Positions 1 to 8,330 of a DNA stretch of 64,000 nucleotides are shown in pieces. This DNA is from Deltaproteobacteria bacterium (GTDB lineage: Bacteria; Myxococcota_A; Polyangia; Polyangiales; Polyangiaceae). The position numbers and the translations under genes were made by a program. The notes beneath the pieces were generated by a model. It saw only the letters and a list, made by a program, of their open reading frames with translations, did not search any database and was not told where the DNA came from. Position 1 is the stretch's first letter, and each line of letters opens with the position of its first letter. Location: the NCBI GenBank assembly GCA_016218915.1, contig JACRCQ010000071.1:62001-126000 (forward strand), written 5' to 3'.

Positions 1-986
1 TCGACGAACAACGTGGTAACGGCGAAGCTGAGCACGCGCCACCGATTCGTGAGATCGAGGAAGGCGCCGAGCGTCCCGCCGTAGCGCATCCAGTGATCCG
101 CTCCGTGGCCGGGCACGCTCACGCCCTGCTCGCCTTCAAGCTCGAGGCGCATGCCGCTGCCCGGAGCAGGACGCTTCGTGCGGGTATCGACCGCTGCCTC
201 CACACGCTGGTAGGCAATCGAGTAGCCGGTCTCGAATCCCTCGGGCAGCTCGTACCTTCCCAGGGCAGCGCCTTCGCCGATGGTCGGATCGTCGCAACAC
301 CCCTTGTCCGCAAAGTGCATGTCCCTGAAGCCGACCGAGGTGCTCAAGGAGCTGGCGCGCCAGCCGCGTATGGCGAAGGCCGCGCGAGCGTCGAGCTTGT
401 CGGCCGAATAGCGCGTGCGCTCCGCCCCGCTGCGCGGTCCGAGCCCGTGGAACACGTAGTCCGGGCGCCTCACCCCTTCGAGCCGGAGCAGCAGGCTCGC
501 GTCGTCGCCCAGAATCGGAATTCGATCCGCGACGCTCCCGGACAGCCAATCCGCGCCCCACGTCGAGGCGTGCACGCGAACCGCATTCCCCTTCGCCAAC
601 GCGTCATCCCAGAAGAAGTACAGCCCGACGCTGGGCTTGAATCCGAAGTCCAGCAGAGCTGTGGGGATGACGCCGACCTTCTGCTCGGCGCCGAAGGTGA
701 AGAATCCGAGGATGGCGGCGGGCCAGTGGTCGCGCTCCGCGACGGTGACCAGGGCTCCGAGAGGACGACGCAGGACGTACTCCGAAACGCCGTAGAACGG
801 AGACGCGAGCACGCGAGGGATCCAGATGGCCACGTCGCCGGCCGTGGTGGGTGGCGGCGGGCGTCCGTCATAATTCGGCACAGGCTTCTTCGCCGGGCGC
901 TCGGCGCCCTGTGCTGCACCGCTGCAGGCGAGCAGAGCGGCTAGCAGCGGCAGGATGAAGCGGACCGAAAGGCAGCGCGATCGCAT
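1..986 (-). CDS. BamA/TamA-like outer-membrane protein (3' end outside window)
   Basis: The gene starts at ATG 984-986 and runs off the left edge, so only the first 328 codons are present. The N-terminus is a signal peptide with a possible lipobox (LLAALLAC). The following stretch, with a conserved NYDGRPPPP segment and a motif of the type RRPLG.LVT.AER, then FFTFG and LDFGFKPSVG, resembles myxobacterial proteins of the bacterial surface antigen (D15/Omp85) family, with alternating residues typical of outer-membrane beta strands. It lies just upstream of and on the same strand as nothing visible to the left; the two nucleotide-transporter homologues at 989-4629 are directly upstream and their last stop codon is 2 bp from this start, so co-transcription is likely. 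Family assignment is by pattern recognition only; a lipoprotein with beta-rich structure is the alternative. Confidence 0.6.
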   Translation of the reverse strand, partial: MRSRCLSVRFILPLLAALLACSGAAQGAERPAKKPVPNYDGRPPPPTTAGDVAIWIPRVLASPFYGVSEYVLRRPLGALVTVAERDHWPAAILGFFTFGAEQKVGVIPTALLDFGFKPSVGLYFFWDDALAKGNAVRVHASTWGADWLSGSVADRIPILGDDASLLLRLEGVRRPDYVFHGLGPRSGAERTRYSADKLDARAAFAIRGWRASSLSTSVGFRDMHFADKGCCDDPTIGEGAALGRYELPEGFETGYSIAYQRVEAAVDTRTKRPAPGSGMRLELEGEQGVSVPGHGADHWMRYGGTLGAFLDLTNRWRVLSFAVTTLFV

Positions 987-988
987 GC

Positions 989-2320
989 TCAAGCTCCTCG
1001 GAGCTCGCTACGGCGGCGGTGCTCGCGAACGAGCGCGACGAGCACGCAGAGCCACAGGACGATGAGCGCCACGTTGACCCAGGCAAACCTGGCGGAAGAC
1101 AGCGCGAGCCTGCTTCCCAGCCACACCGTGATGGCGGCGAGCACGTCGCCTGTGCGCACGACGAACGTGTCGATGACGGCCTTCGCGGTGTACTTGGCTT
1201 CGCGCGAGGTGACCAGGAACAGGGCTTGGCGAGCTGTGTTCTGCACGGAGTAGTCGAGGCTATTCTCTGCGACCTTGGCGACGAACACCAGCGAGAGCAC
1301 GGGGGCGATTCCCATGACGCCATAGCCGCCGAGGGCGACGAGGGGCAGGAAGAACAGCGCGACACGCACGCCGAGGTACTTGAAGATTCTCGAGACCACC
1401 ACGAGCTGCAGCGCGACTCCCACGAAGTTTACCCAGCCGAAGTAGCTTGCCTTGAAGACGCCGATGAACTGCTCGGACGTCAGCCCGCCAGCAGCCGAAG
1501 CTGCAGCCGCCAGCAACGTGCGGTCGAGTACGTATTCGCCGATGGTGTTGACCCAGTTGAGCAGCAGCGTCAGGGCTGCGATGAGCAGCAGGTATCGGTC
1601 GCGGAGCAGGAGGGAGAACCCGCCGCGGCTGCTCAGGGGCTGATCGGGTTCACGCTTGTGGGCTGCGACGTGGCCGGCTTCGCGACGGTGGGTGACAGCG
1701 GTGAGACCGAGACAGACCAGCAAGACGCAGGCGGCCACGAGCATCATGCCGTAGGGACCGATCGGAACCACCAGCCACTTGGCGATTCTTGCACCCACCA
1801 GGGCGCCGACCGAGCTTCCCACGCCCACGATCGCAAAGAGCCGCTTGCCTTGCTCTGCTGTGTACACGTCGGCAGCAAATCCCCAGAACTGAGCCACGAT
1901 GCTCATGTTGAAGACGCCGACCCACAGGTAGAATGGCACGCCGATCGCCACGCCGGCCCTGCCGACGACCGAGAACAGCAGCAGGTTGGATGCGAAGAAC
2001 AGGGTCACGACGCTGATGAGGCGCATCCTGCCGAAGCGGCGCGCCAGGGAGCCGTACACCGCAGTCATGCCGATGAGCAGGATCGCCTGCCCGGCCGAGG
2101 CGTAGGTCTTCACCTCCGCGCCGCCCTGGGTGAGGATCAACGGCTCCCGTGCGCTCTTGAGCAGATAGTAGGAGCAGAGCAGCAGAAACACGTTGAGCGT
2201 GAGCAGCAGCACGGTGGTCGCCTCGCCCGGCCGCACCTCGGCGAGCAGGGACAGGACACGCGCCCCGATGCCGCGGGGGTCTGGGCCAGCCCCCACCGGC
2301 CTGTCGCCTGGCGTCGTCAT
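989..2320 (-). CDS. Npt1/Npt2-type nucleotide transporter homologue (ATP:ADP antiporter family)
   Basis: A 443-residue integral membrane protein with about eleven or twelve hydrophobic segments. The first membrane helix carries SYYLLKSAREPLIL (around residues 50-63), matching the Lys/Arg signature of the nucleotide translocase (TlcA/NTT) family within the MFS superfamily. The later segment NTARQALFLVTSREAKYTAKAVID is also typical of these proteins. NTTs exchange ATP/ADP or import nucleotides across the inner membrane in intracellular bacteria and plastids; in free-living Myxococcota the substrate is unknown. Start ATG 2318-2320 overlaps the stop of the upstream gene by 4 bp (ATGA), and the OMP gene follows after 2 bp, so this is the middle gene of a three-gene operon. 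Confidence 0.78.
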   Translation of the reverse strand: MTTPGDRPVGAGPDPRGIGARVLSLLAEVRPGEATTVLLLTLNVFLLLCSYYLLKSAREPLILTQGGAEVKTYASAGQAILLIGMTAVYGSLARRFGRMRLISVVTLFFASNLLLFSVVGRAGVAIGVPFYLWVGVFNMSIVAQFWGFAADVYTAEQGKRLFAIVGVGSSVGALVGARIAKWLVVPIGPYGMMLVAACVLLVCLGLTAVTHRREAGHVAAHKREPDQPLSSRGGFSLLLRDRYLLLIAALTLLLNWVNTIGEYVLDRTLLAAAASAAGGLTSEQFIGVFKASYFGWVNFVGVALQLVVVSRIFKYLGVRVALFFLPLVALGGYGVMGIAPVLSLVFVAKVAENSLDYSVQNTARQALFLVTSREAKYTAKAVIDTFVVRTGDVLAAITVWLGSRLALSSARFAWVNVALIVLWLCVLVALVREHRRRSELRGA

Positions 2321-4629
2321 TGCGCCACCTTGGCCTGCCCGAGCTGCAGCTCGATCGATAGCCTCGACCGGAGCAGCTCGTCGACTGCATCGCGAGGGCT
2401 GAGGCGGGCGCGGCGCGGCTCCACGCTGATGTCGAGGTGGACGAGAAGCGCATCACGCACATCACGCGGAAGCACGTTTTCGAGGTATTCGAGAGCCGTG
2501 CCCTGAAGGGCGCGATCCCCTGTGCGAAGCGCCTTCCAGGCCAGGCAGACCGGGTCGCGATCGTGTACGAGCGCCAGCAGGCGGAAGACGAACTCGAGCC
2601 GACGGTCGCCATGGTGACGGCACGAGACTTCGGAGTCGGACGGGATGTCGTCATCATCGAGCTTGAGCCAGGTCCCTGGGTCGTGCTGGCTGGCTTCCTT
2701 CAGCTCGCTGAGGATGCGCGAATGGATCGCCTCGGCATCGATCCGCAGGTCGTGGCGGCGCGAGGTGACATCAAAGAGCGCGCGGGCACAAGCCAGGCGT
2801 ACCTCGAATCGTTCCTCTGCCAGCGCGAGCACCAACCCGTCGGCGCATCGCTGCGATGCGCACGCCTTGAGCACGCGCGGCAGCCGCCGTCGCACCGCCA
2901 GCGGTTGACTTGCATCCAGCAGCGCATCCAGCAGCTGGCCAGGCGAGCGGGGCGCCTGCTCTCGGAGGAACCGGACGGCGTCCGCTGCGACATCATCGTT
3001 GTCGAGCAGCGCAATCGCGGGCGCGATCAGCACGGATGCAAAAGGCCAATCCCTGGACAGGGCGCTCCGCACTCGCTCAGGACGGTTCGAGGTCAGCGCT
3101 GCCACCACGCCCGCCAGGTCGCTGGGGACGTCTTCGGATTCGGCAGGCGAGTCTTGGGAGGTCGCGGCGGCAGCGGCCAGCTCCGCCTTGTGAAACCGCT
3201 CGATCTCGCGCAGCAACGTGTGTCGATCGAGGGTCGCTGCCGTTGCCGTCAGGGTGTCGAACGTGCGCGCGTCGGACAGCTCCGGCGACGACAAGTCCAC
3301 AGCGCCGCGTCGCAACCCGTCGGCCAGGGTACGCACATACCCGTTTCGGAGCTGCAAGGCCGCGTATGCACATAGGGCGGCCAGGGCCATGGTCAGGGCC
3401 ATGATGGCGATCCAGGACTTCTCGACCGTCGCAGCGAGCGCGACCAGGACCAGGCCGCTTCCGATGGCGGTACCCACGCGATCGAATCCCACGTCGATCC
3501 ATGCCTTGGTCAGGCGCTTGGCGTCAGGAGCCAGAGGTGTGTAAAGGAGCTCGTAGCTTGCGCGGTAGACCGAATTGCGCGCGACTGCCTCGACGCCGCG
3601 TGCCGCGGCGGCAGCGACTACACCGGGAAAGAGCAGCGCGACGCCAGCGCCAACGATGACGGGAAGAGGAAGCAACGCGGCACCCAGGGCAACGCCCCAG
3701 CGCGCGAGGATACGCGGACCGATGGTAAGCTGAACGGCGAGGGCGACGACTCCTGCGCCGGCATAGAACAGGGAGAAGAAGGTCATCAGCCCTGGACCCT
3801 TGCCGTAAAGGGCGCCTGCCTGCACGCCGAGGGCGTAGTCCAGCAGGGCCTGGATGGCCGCACCGAGCAGAACGACTGCGGCGACGTTTCGCAAATACGG
3901 CACGGTGCGAAGGATGCGGAAGGCCGAAGGTGTCGTGTCGGAGGCTCGCGGGTGCTGCCGGGTCCGGCCGTCATCGACACGCTGTCGGGGCGAACTCGGT
4001 GCGCCTGATGCAGTGCGCGCGACGCGCCAGACGCCAACCCCTGCCAGGGAAGCGAAGACCGCCAGGAGAAGCAGCACGGCAGGGACGCCGATGGCTGAGG
4101 CCAGCTGCCAGCCGACGAGGCCGCCGACAAGGCCGCCGAGCGAGCCTCCTACAGCAATGCGGCTGACCATGGCGCGGGCTGCGTGGGGATTGAAGCGTTC
4201 GTTGACCACGGACCAGAAACCCGAAGACAGGATCGCGCCGAGGGCGACGACTTGCAGATACACCAGGCAAGCGGTGGCCGCGGACCAGCGGCTGAGCATC
4301 AACCACTCAGCAACGAACAGAAAGGCATTCGCCTGAAATGCAAGGGGGATCACGCGGGCTGGGGAGAACCGAACCATCAGACGTCCGGTCACCATCACCG
4401 CCAGCAGGGCGATCACTGCAGAGGCAGTCATGACCCACGGCAGACCGCGTGCTCCGAAGGCGGCCAAGAAGAGCGCGTCGCGCGCTGCTTTGCCTGCGAC
4501 CAGCTGCGCCATCATCGTGCCGGCGGCCAGCGTGGCCACGAACGCTGCACGAGAATCGGAATTCGCGACCGAACGGCTCATCGGGTGGCTTGCAGGGGCG
4601 CAGGCTTGCTGTTGTGGAACGCTGCGCAT
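2317..4629 (-). CDS. Nucleotide-transporter-like MFS protein with C-terminal HEAT-like domain
   Basis: 770 residues. The N-terminal half (about 30-440) is a membrane domain related to the next gene: helix 1 has VAGKAARDALFLAAFG, keeping the Lys and Arg of the NTT signature. The C-terminal 300 residues are soluble and alpha-helical with repeated leucine/alanine pairs of HEAT type (for example RSALSRDWPFASVLIAPAIALL and EERFEVRLACARALFDV), followed by an acidic stretch (LDDDDIPSDSE). Such HEAT-fused NTT homologues are known in myxobacteria, without a defined role. First gene of the operon with 989-2320. A TATCGT hexamer lies 5 nt before the ATG, inside the palindrome CTATCACGATAG. An alternative start is Met17. 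Confidence 0.72.
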   Translation of the reverse strand: MRSVPQQQACAPASHPMSRSVANSDSRAAFVATLAAGTMMAQLVAGKAARDALFLAAFGARGLPWVMTASAVIALLAVMVTGRLMVRFSPARVIPLAFQANAFLFVAEWLMLSRWSAATACLVYLQVVALGAILSSGFWSVVNERFNPHAARAMVSRIAVGGSLGGLVGGLVGWQLASAIGVPAVLLLLAVFASLAGVGVWRVARTASGAPSSPRQRVDDGRTRQHPRASDTTPSAFRILRTVPYLRNVAAVVLLGAAIQALLDYALGVQAGALYGKGPGLMTFFSLFYAGAGVVALAVQLTIGPRILARWGVALGAALLPLPVIVGAGVALLFPGVVAAAAARGVEAVARNSVYRASYELLYTPLAPDAKRLTKAWIDVGFDRVGTAIGSGLVLVALAATVEKSWIAIMALTMALAALCAYAALQLRNGYVRTLADGLRRGAVDLSSPELSDARTFDTLTATAATLDRHTLLREIERFHKAELAAAAATSQDSPAESEDVPSDLAGVVAALTSNRPERVRSALSRDWPFASVLIAPAIALLDNDDVAADAVRFLREQAPRSPGQLLDALLDASQPLAVRRRLPRVLKACASQRCADGLVLALAEERFEVRLACARALFDVTSRRHDLRIDAEAIHSRILSELKEASQHDPGTWLKLDDDDIPSDSEVSCRHHGDRRLEFVFRLLALVHDRDPVCLAWKALRTGDRALQGTALEYLENVLPRDVRDALLVHLDISVEPRRARLSPRDAVDELLRSRLSIELQLGQAKVAQ

Positions 4630-4634
4630 CTATC

Positions 4635-4640
4635 ACGATA
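4635..4640 (-). promoter_or_regulatory. -10-like element within inverted repeat, upstream of 4629 start
   Basis: On the minus strand TATCGT is followed by 5 nt and then the ATG of the transporter/HEAT gene. The surrounding CTATC-AC-GATAG (4630-4641) is an inverted repeat with 5-bp arms that could be an operator covering the -10 and start. No Shine-Dalgarno site is visible, so the transcript may be almost leaderless. No clear -35 was found. Confidence 0.35.
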
Positions 4641-4729
4641 GGCGCGCCTCGTAAAGCAAGCGCCTGACGCAACGCCGCCAGGTGGCTTCGGCGGCACCGG
4701 TCTGGACGTGCTATCCTGCCCGCCTCGTC

Positions 4730-5533
4730 GTGAACAGCGCAAGATACTTCAGCAGTGTTGCTCTCGGATTCGCGTACCTGCTCACGAGCGCAACGACCAA
4801 CGCGCAACACGCCGAGCTGCGCTACGACCCATGGATTGATGGCTCGATCACATTTGGCGTGGTTGCTGCCTGGGCGGGCTCACAAGCCGCCATGGGAAAG
4901 ATAGCGCCGAAGACCTGTCGTTGGTGCGAATCCAACGACGTCGACGACACGGCTCGCGTCAGTCTGAAGTGGCACAACACGCGCGCCGCAGACGGGCTGA
5001 GCAATGTCGGAGGCTTCGCGCTCATGCCCTTGTTCGCGTTCAGCTCTGCCCTCGTCGGCTCGTCGGAACCGGGTCGACAATCGGAGCTGCCCGTTGACAT
5101 CCTCCTGGTTGCAGAGGCGGCCGCGGTTTCCATGGGAGCAAATCAGGCGGTCAAGATCGCCGTGGGCAGGCAGCGCCCCTTCGTGCACGCATTCCCTCCG
5201 TCCGAGATGCGCGAGGCGAGCTCCGAGGACAACGTGTCGTTCTACTCCGGGCACACGACCCTCGCGTTCTCCCTGGCCGTGGCGAGCGGCACGATCGCAT
5301 CCATGCGTGGATATCGACACTCGACCTGGGTCTGGGCCACCGGCGTCGTGATGGCGACATCCATCGGCTACCTGCGAATCGCCGCGGACAAGCACTACCT
5401 GTCGGATGTGCTGGTCGGTGCCTTGACGGGATCCGCAGCCGGCGCAGCAATACCGTACTTCTTCCACGGCCCGCGACCTGCGGTGGCAGTGACACCGGTA
5501 CCAGGAGGATTTGCGTTGTCCGGAGCGTTCTGA
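4730..5533 (+). CDS. PAP2-family phosphatase
   Basis: 267 residues from GTG 4730; an in-frame GTG at 4682 would add 16 residues that do not look like a signal sequence, whereas 4730 gives a clean one (about 25 residues, cut near TTNAQ). All three parts of the PAP2 active site are present: K-x6-RP in KIAVGRQRP, SGH in FYSGHTT, and the third motif in LRIAADKHYLSDV (R-x5-H-x3-D). PAP2 enzymes dephosphorylate lipid phosphates such as phosphatidate or undecaprenyl pyrophosphate, usually at the periplasmic face of the membrane. Several hydrophobic helices surround the motifs. A TATCCT hexamer at 4712-4717 could be its -10. It is divergent from the transporter operon. Confidence 0.85.
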   Translation: MNSARYFSSVALGFAYLLTSATTNAQHAELRYDPWIDGSITFGVVAAWAGSQAAMGKIAPKTCRWCESNDVDDTARVSLKWHNTRAADGLSNVGGFALMPLFAFSSALVGSSEPGRQSELPVDILLVAEAAAVSMGANQAVKIAVGRQRPFVHAFPPSEMREASSEDNVSFYSGHTTLAFSLAVASGTIASMRGYRHSTWVWATGVVMATSIGYLRIAADKHYLSDVLVGALTGSAAGAAIPYFFHGPRPAVAVTPVPGGFALSGAF

Positions 5534-5601
5534 CCCGGCGAGCCGGATCCCGTGCGCAAAGAAAGTTTGCGACAAGGTCCGTCGAGCTGCGTCGTTGGGA
5601 A

Positions 5602-5638
5602 GGACGGGACGACCGTCCCCTTACGGGCCGCACGGCCC
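5602..5638 (+). terminator. Two adjacent hairpins between PAP2 gene and next lipoprotein
   Basis: Stem GGACGG/CCGTCC (5602-5607 with 5613-5618, 5-nt loop) is followed by GGGCC/GGCCC (5625-5629 with 5634-5638, 4-nt loop). They lie 64 bp after the PAP2 stop and about 20 bp before the Shine-Dalgarno of the next gene. No U-rich tail follows, so this may be a weak terminator, an attenuator or mRNA-stabilising structure. Confidence 0.3.
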
Positions 5639-5671
5639 ACACCCAAGAGGTGGAACCTCCAAGGAGCCCCC

Positions 5672-6340
5672 ATGCAGTCCTTTCAAGCTACGGTTCTCGG
5701 TCTCGTGATCGTGCTTTGCGGCGCAGGATGCGGAAAGTCCGAGCCGCAGGAGCAACCCAAACCCCAGTCCACCACGGCCGCTGCCGCGACCACGCCGGCT
5801 GCGCAGCCCAAGAAGGCCGACAAGCCTGCGGTCAAGAAGTCCTTGCCCGCGGACAAGAAACCCCACCCCGTGCCTTCCGAATGGGCCATCCTCGTCGACA
5901 TCGCCCGCGGCTACGGCTTCGCCGTCCCGGAAGGGACCAAGGATCACCACGAGTCCAAGGACGGCGTGGACATCTACATCGCCCAGGTTGCCAAGCCCCA
6001 CGACATCCAGGTGATGGGCGCAGCGTACAAGGACAAGACTCTCACCAAGGACGATCTGCTCAAGGACGCGAAGCACGTGCTCGAGGTTTTGGGCAACACC
6101 GACGTCCACATGGGCAAGACCCGGGACATCACCGACGACTATGCAGTAGCCGATGCTACGTGCAAGCACAGCGGCGCGGCGTGGAAGGTCCGCGTGCTGG
6201 TCGCCACGGACGTCACCGACAACTACCTGCTTCTGGTCGGCTCGCCCGAGGCGGAGTTCAGTGCCAACGAGCAGACGATCGACACGATCTGGGGAAGCTT
6301 CGACATGCTGAGCGGCGGAGCGAGCGGCACCAGCCATTGA
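5672..6340 (+). CDS. Small lipoprotein of unknown function
   Basis: 222 residues. Start ATG 5672 is preceded by AAGGAG with 5-nt spacing, which excludes the upstream in-frame start. A lipobox (LCGAGC) ends the signal peptide near residue 20. A Pro/Ala/Lys-rich linker (about residues 25-65) leads to a compact domain (about 70-210) with EWAILVDIARGYGFAVPEG and a regular alpha/beta pattern (YAVADATCKHSGAAWKVRVLVATD). I do not recognise the domain. The linker suggests a periplasmic domain tethered to a membrane. It stands alone between the PAP2 gene and a Cys-rich lipoprotein on the same strand. Confidence 0.75.
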   Translation: MQSFQATVLGLVIVLCGAGCGKSEPQEQPKPQSTTAAAATTPAAQPKKADKPAVKKSLPADKKPHPVPSEWAILVDIARGYGFAVPEGTKDHHESKDGVDIYIAQVAKPHDIQVMGAAYKDKTLTKDDLLKDAKHVLEVLGNTDVHMGKTRDITDDYAVADATCKHSGAAWKVRVLVATDVTDNYLLLVGSPEAEFSANEQTIDTIWGSFDMLSGGASGTSH

Positions 6341-6434
6341 ATCTCGAAGTCGCCGATCCTCCTGACGGGCACGCATCCTGCAGAAGTCTCTGTCATCTAG
6401 ACTGCCCGGGACCCTATTTCGGAGGAGAGCGACC

Positions 6435-7223
6435 ATGACGAGCACGAGAGCACTGAGCGCGTTTGCGTTGGCCGGGGCGATCGTTCTGACGGCTTGCTCC
6501 AGCGACTCCGCCAAGGACCCTGGCAGCCTGTATCAGCCGGGCACCGGCGGCTCTGCCGGCAAAGTCGTCGGCGGGGACAAGGGCGGCTCCGGCGGCACCA
6601 AGAGCAACGGCGGCTCCGGCGGCACCAAGAACACAGGTGGATCCACGAGCAACGCAGGATCGGGCGGTACCTCGAACACGGGCGGATATCCCAGCAACGG
6701 CGGCTCGGGAGGCACCACCAGCTACGGAGGATCCGGCGGCGGTGGAGATCCGTGCGAGGATTGCATCAACACCAATTGTGCGTCCCAGCTCGCTGCTTGC
6801 CAGGCGAACCCGGATTGCGGCGCAGTGGAAGACTGCTACGCGAACTGCACTGACGATGCCTGCTACCAGAGCTGCAATGACCAGCACCCCCAGGGCGCAC
6901 CGATCGAGGACGCGCTCTACCAGTGCTACACCAGCGCGTGCTCGCAGCAATGCGGCGGGGGCGAGGCGGGCAGCGGACAGGGCGGCTCCGGGGGCGGAAC
7001 CGGGGATCCTTGCATGGATTGCGCGGACGCGTCTTGCGCCGCCCAGCTCGATGCCTGCTACGCAAACCAGGACTGCGCCGCTTTGCAGGACTGCTACGCG
7101 CAATGCTCTGACAACGCGTGCTTCGAGAACTGCTACAATCAACATCCGCAGGGTGCACCGCTGGATGATGCACTCTACAATTGTGTTTGCCAGTCGTGCG
7201 GCCAGCAGTGCGGGTGTCGGTAG
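6435..7223 (+). CDS. Gly-stalk lipoprotein with two Cys-rich repeats
   Basis: 262 residues; GGAGGAGAG precedes ATG 6435. The lipobox (AIVLTAC) is followed by a low-complexity Gly/Ser/Thr stalk (about residues 35-105; GGSGGT-type units) and then two homologous Cys-rich modules of about 75 residues. Each begins GDPC.DC, runs through an ADCGA.EDCY-type core with QHPQGAP.(E/D)DALY, and ends in CxQQCG; each has about 12 cysteines, so disulfides outside the cytoplasm are likely. This is a typical polyangial surface lipoprotein architecture; the modules have no known activity. The two modules are separated by a second short Gly-rich spacer (EAGSGQGGSGGGTGDP). Confidence 0.8.
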   Translation: MTSTRALSAFALAGAIVLTACSSDSAKDPGSLYQPGTGGSAGKVVGGDKGGSGGTKSNGGSGGTKNTGGSTSNAGSGGTSNTGGYPSNGGSGGTTSYGGSGGGGDPCEDCINTNCASQLAACQANPDCGAVEDCYANCTDDACYQSCNDQHPQGAPIEDALYQCYTSACSQQCGGGEAGSGQGGSGGGTGDPCMDCADASCAAQLDACYANQDCAALQDCYAQCSDNACFENCYNQHPQGAPLDDALYNCVCQSCGQQCGCR

Positions 7224-7297
7224 GCTGATCTTCTCCGCGATTCTGCCAACAGGCGTGCCATCGAGACGCAGCGGCAACGCGGGGCAACGTTGCGCAA

Positions 7298-7342
7298 GAC
7301 GCGGCGATGCCGCGTCGAACGCAGACGCGCCGATGGCGCGCC
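7298..7342 (+). repeat. Left arm of 45-bp inverted repeat, two hairpins
   Basis: The arm contains GACGCGGC-GAT-GCCGCGTC (7298-7316) and CGCGCC-GAT-GGCGCG (7326-7340). Aligned with the reverse complement of 7477-7521 it matches at about 38 of 45 positions; the differences fall mainly in the two 3-nt loops and the spacer, while the stems are conserved. This resembles REP/BIME-type or MITE-end palindromes. Confidence 0.7.
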
Positions 7343-7476
7343 GCTACCGATTGCCTACTGACTTGCCAGCTTTCGCTTCGGCAAATTCCATGGGATGCCT
7401 GAACAGCGCCCTGCCGACCCTGCCCCAGGCGTGTGGGTTCGAGGGGTGGAAGTCCTACCAACGGAGTCACCGTGGT

Positions 7477-7521
7477 GGCGCGCCACTGGCGCGCATCCGT
7501 TCGACGCGGCACTGCCGCGTC
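7477..7521 (-). repeat. Right arm of 45-bp inverted repeat, two hairpins
   Basis: The arm contains GCGCGCC-ACT-GGCGCGC (7478-7494) and GACGCGGC-ACT-GCCGCGTC (7503-7521), the same stems as the left arm in mirrored order but with ACT loops on the plus strand. Together the arms span 224 bp and could form one large cruciform or four local hairpins between two convergent genes. Confidence 0.7.
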
Positions 7522-7579
7522 TCTGCGACGCCGATTTGGCACTTTGAAAGGGCTGGCCTGTAGCCTGTCCTGATCGAGT

Positions 7580-8050
7580 TCAGATGGTTCCGGGCGATGT
7601 GAGCGAGTCGATGCTCACCGCCAGCTTCACCGCGCCACATCGTCGGCTCATGGCACCGAGCGCCCCTCGTCTCATCGCCACTTCGATGCGGCGATCCTGG
7701 GTCGGGTAGTCGGTGAGCAGCAGCACGCGGGCGTTGGGGTCGATCTGCCGCATCTTGTCGAACGCCGTGAGCCCGTTCTGACCCACCATGTCGAGCCTGA
7801 GCAGCACCACGTCAATCACGTGGAACAGCGATCGGAACATGGCGAGCCCTTGATCCGTTCCCCAGGCCTGCACCACGTCGAACCCCAGGTCGCCGAGTGC
7901 CTTGGTCAACTTGAAGCTGCTCAGCGCATCATCGTCCACCAGCATCACGCGGGTTCGACGCGTGGGAACAGGGATCGCTTCCGCGGCACCGGAGAATGAC
8001 TCCGTGGCAGGTTGCTGGATGGTATCCGAGCAGGATGCTTCGAATGTCAT
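7580..8050 (-). CDS. Receiver-domain protein lacking the phospho-acceptor Asp
   Basis: 156 residues from ATG 8048-8050 (GAGG 6 nt upstream); an in-frame upstream extension to 8170 is Pro-rich and looks non-coding. Residues 32-150 form a CheY-like receiver: MLVDDDALSS keeps the acidic pair (D39, D40) and LLLTDYP the conserved Thr (113). The phospho-acceptor, expected three residues before the Met of the xMPGxxG loop, is Arg85 in VLLRLDMVGQNG, and the conserved Lys is replaced by Arg in ALGAMSRR. It therefore cannot be phosphorylated in the usual way and may signal by binding or be regulated otherwise. No output domain. The GAF/PAS gene lies upstream on the same strand, 280 bp away. Confidence 0.75.
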   Translation of the reverse strand: MTFEASCSDTIQQPATESFSGAAEAIPVPTRRTRVMLVDDDALSSFKLTKALGDLGFDVVQAWGTDQGLAMFRSLFHVIDVVLLRLDMVGQNGLTAFDKMRQIDPNARVLLLTDYPTQDRRIEVAMRRGALGAMSRRCGAVKLAVSIDSLTSPGTI

Positions 8051-8330
8051 GAGAGACCTCGCCGCGGGTCCATACAACGGCCATGCCAACGCGTTGGTCC
8101 ACGTGAAAGGCGGAGTAGAGAGGCTCGCTTCACGGCGCGGAGGGACTGGGCAGCACGGGCGACGCGGCACGAACCTGATCGTTGCGCAGTAGGATCCCGG
8201 GGATCCAGTGGGATCTCGCAGAACCGGAGAATCGATCCTGTCAGCTGGACGCGTATGGAGCTGCTGGCTCCCATGGTGTGAGCCCGCAGGCCGCCCGAGG
8301 CAGCGACAACCATGCTAGAAGGGCGTGATT

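Larger units (their letters stand above)
7224..7579. other. Intergenic region holding a compound inverted repeat
   Basis: 356 bp without a credible gene, between the convergent Cys-rich lipoprotein and receiver-domain genes. It is dominated by four short GC-rich hairpins arranged as two inverted arms (7298-7342 and 7477-7521). The 134 bp between the arms carry no recognisable feature. Confidence 0.7.

Noticed and set aside
1019..2506. Long open frame on the plus strand opposite the nucleotide transporter gene
   Set aside because: Composition is His/Asp/Gln-rich without domain pattern, and the opposite strand encodes a clear membrane transporter; it is an antisense shadow caused by high GC.
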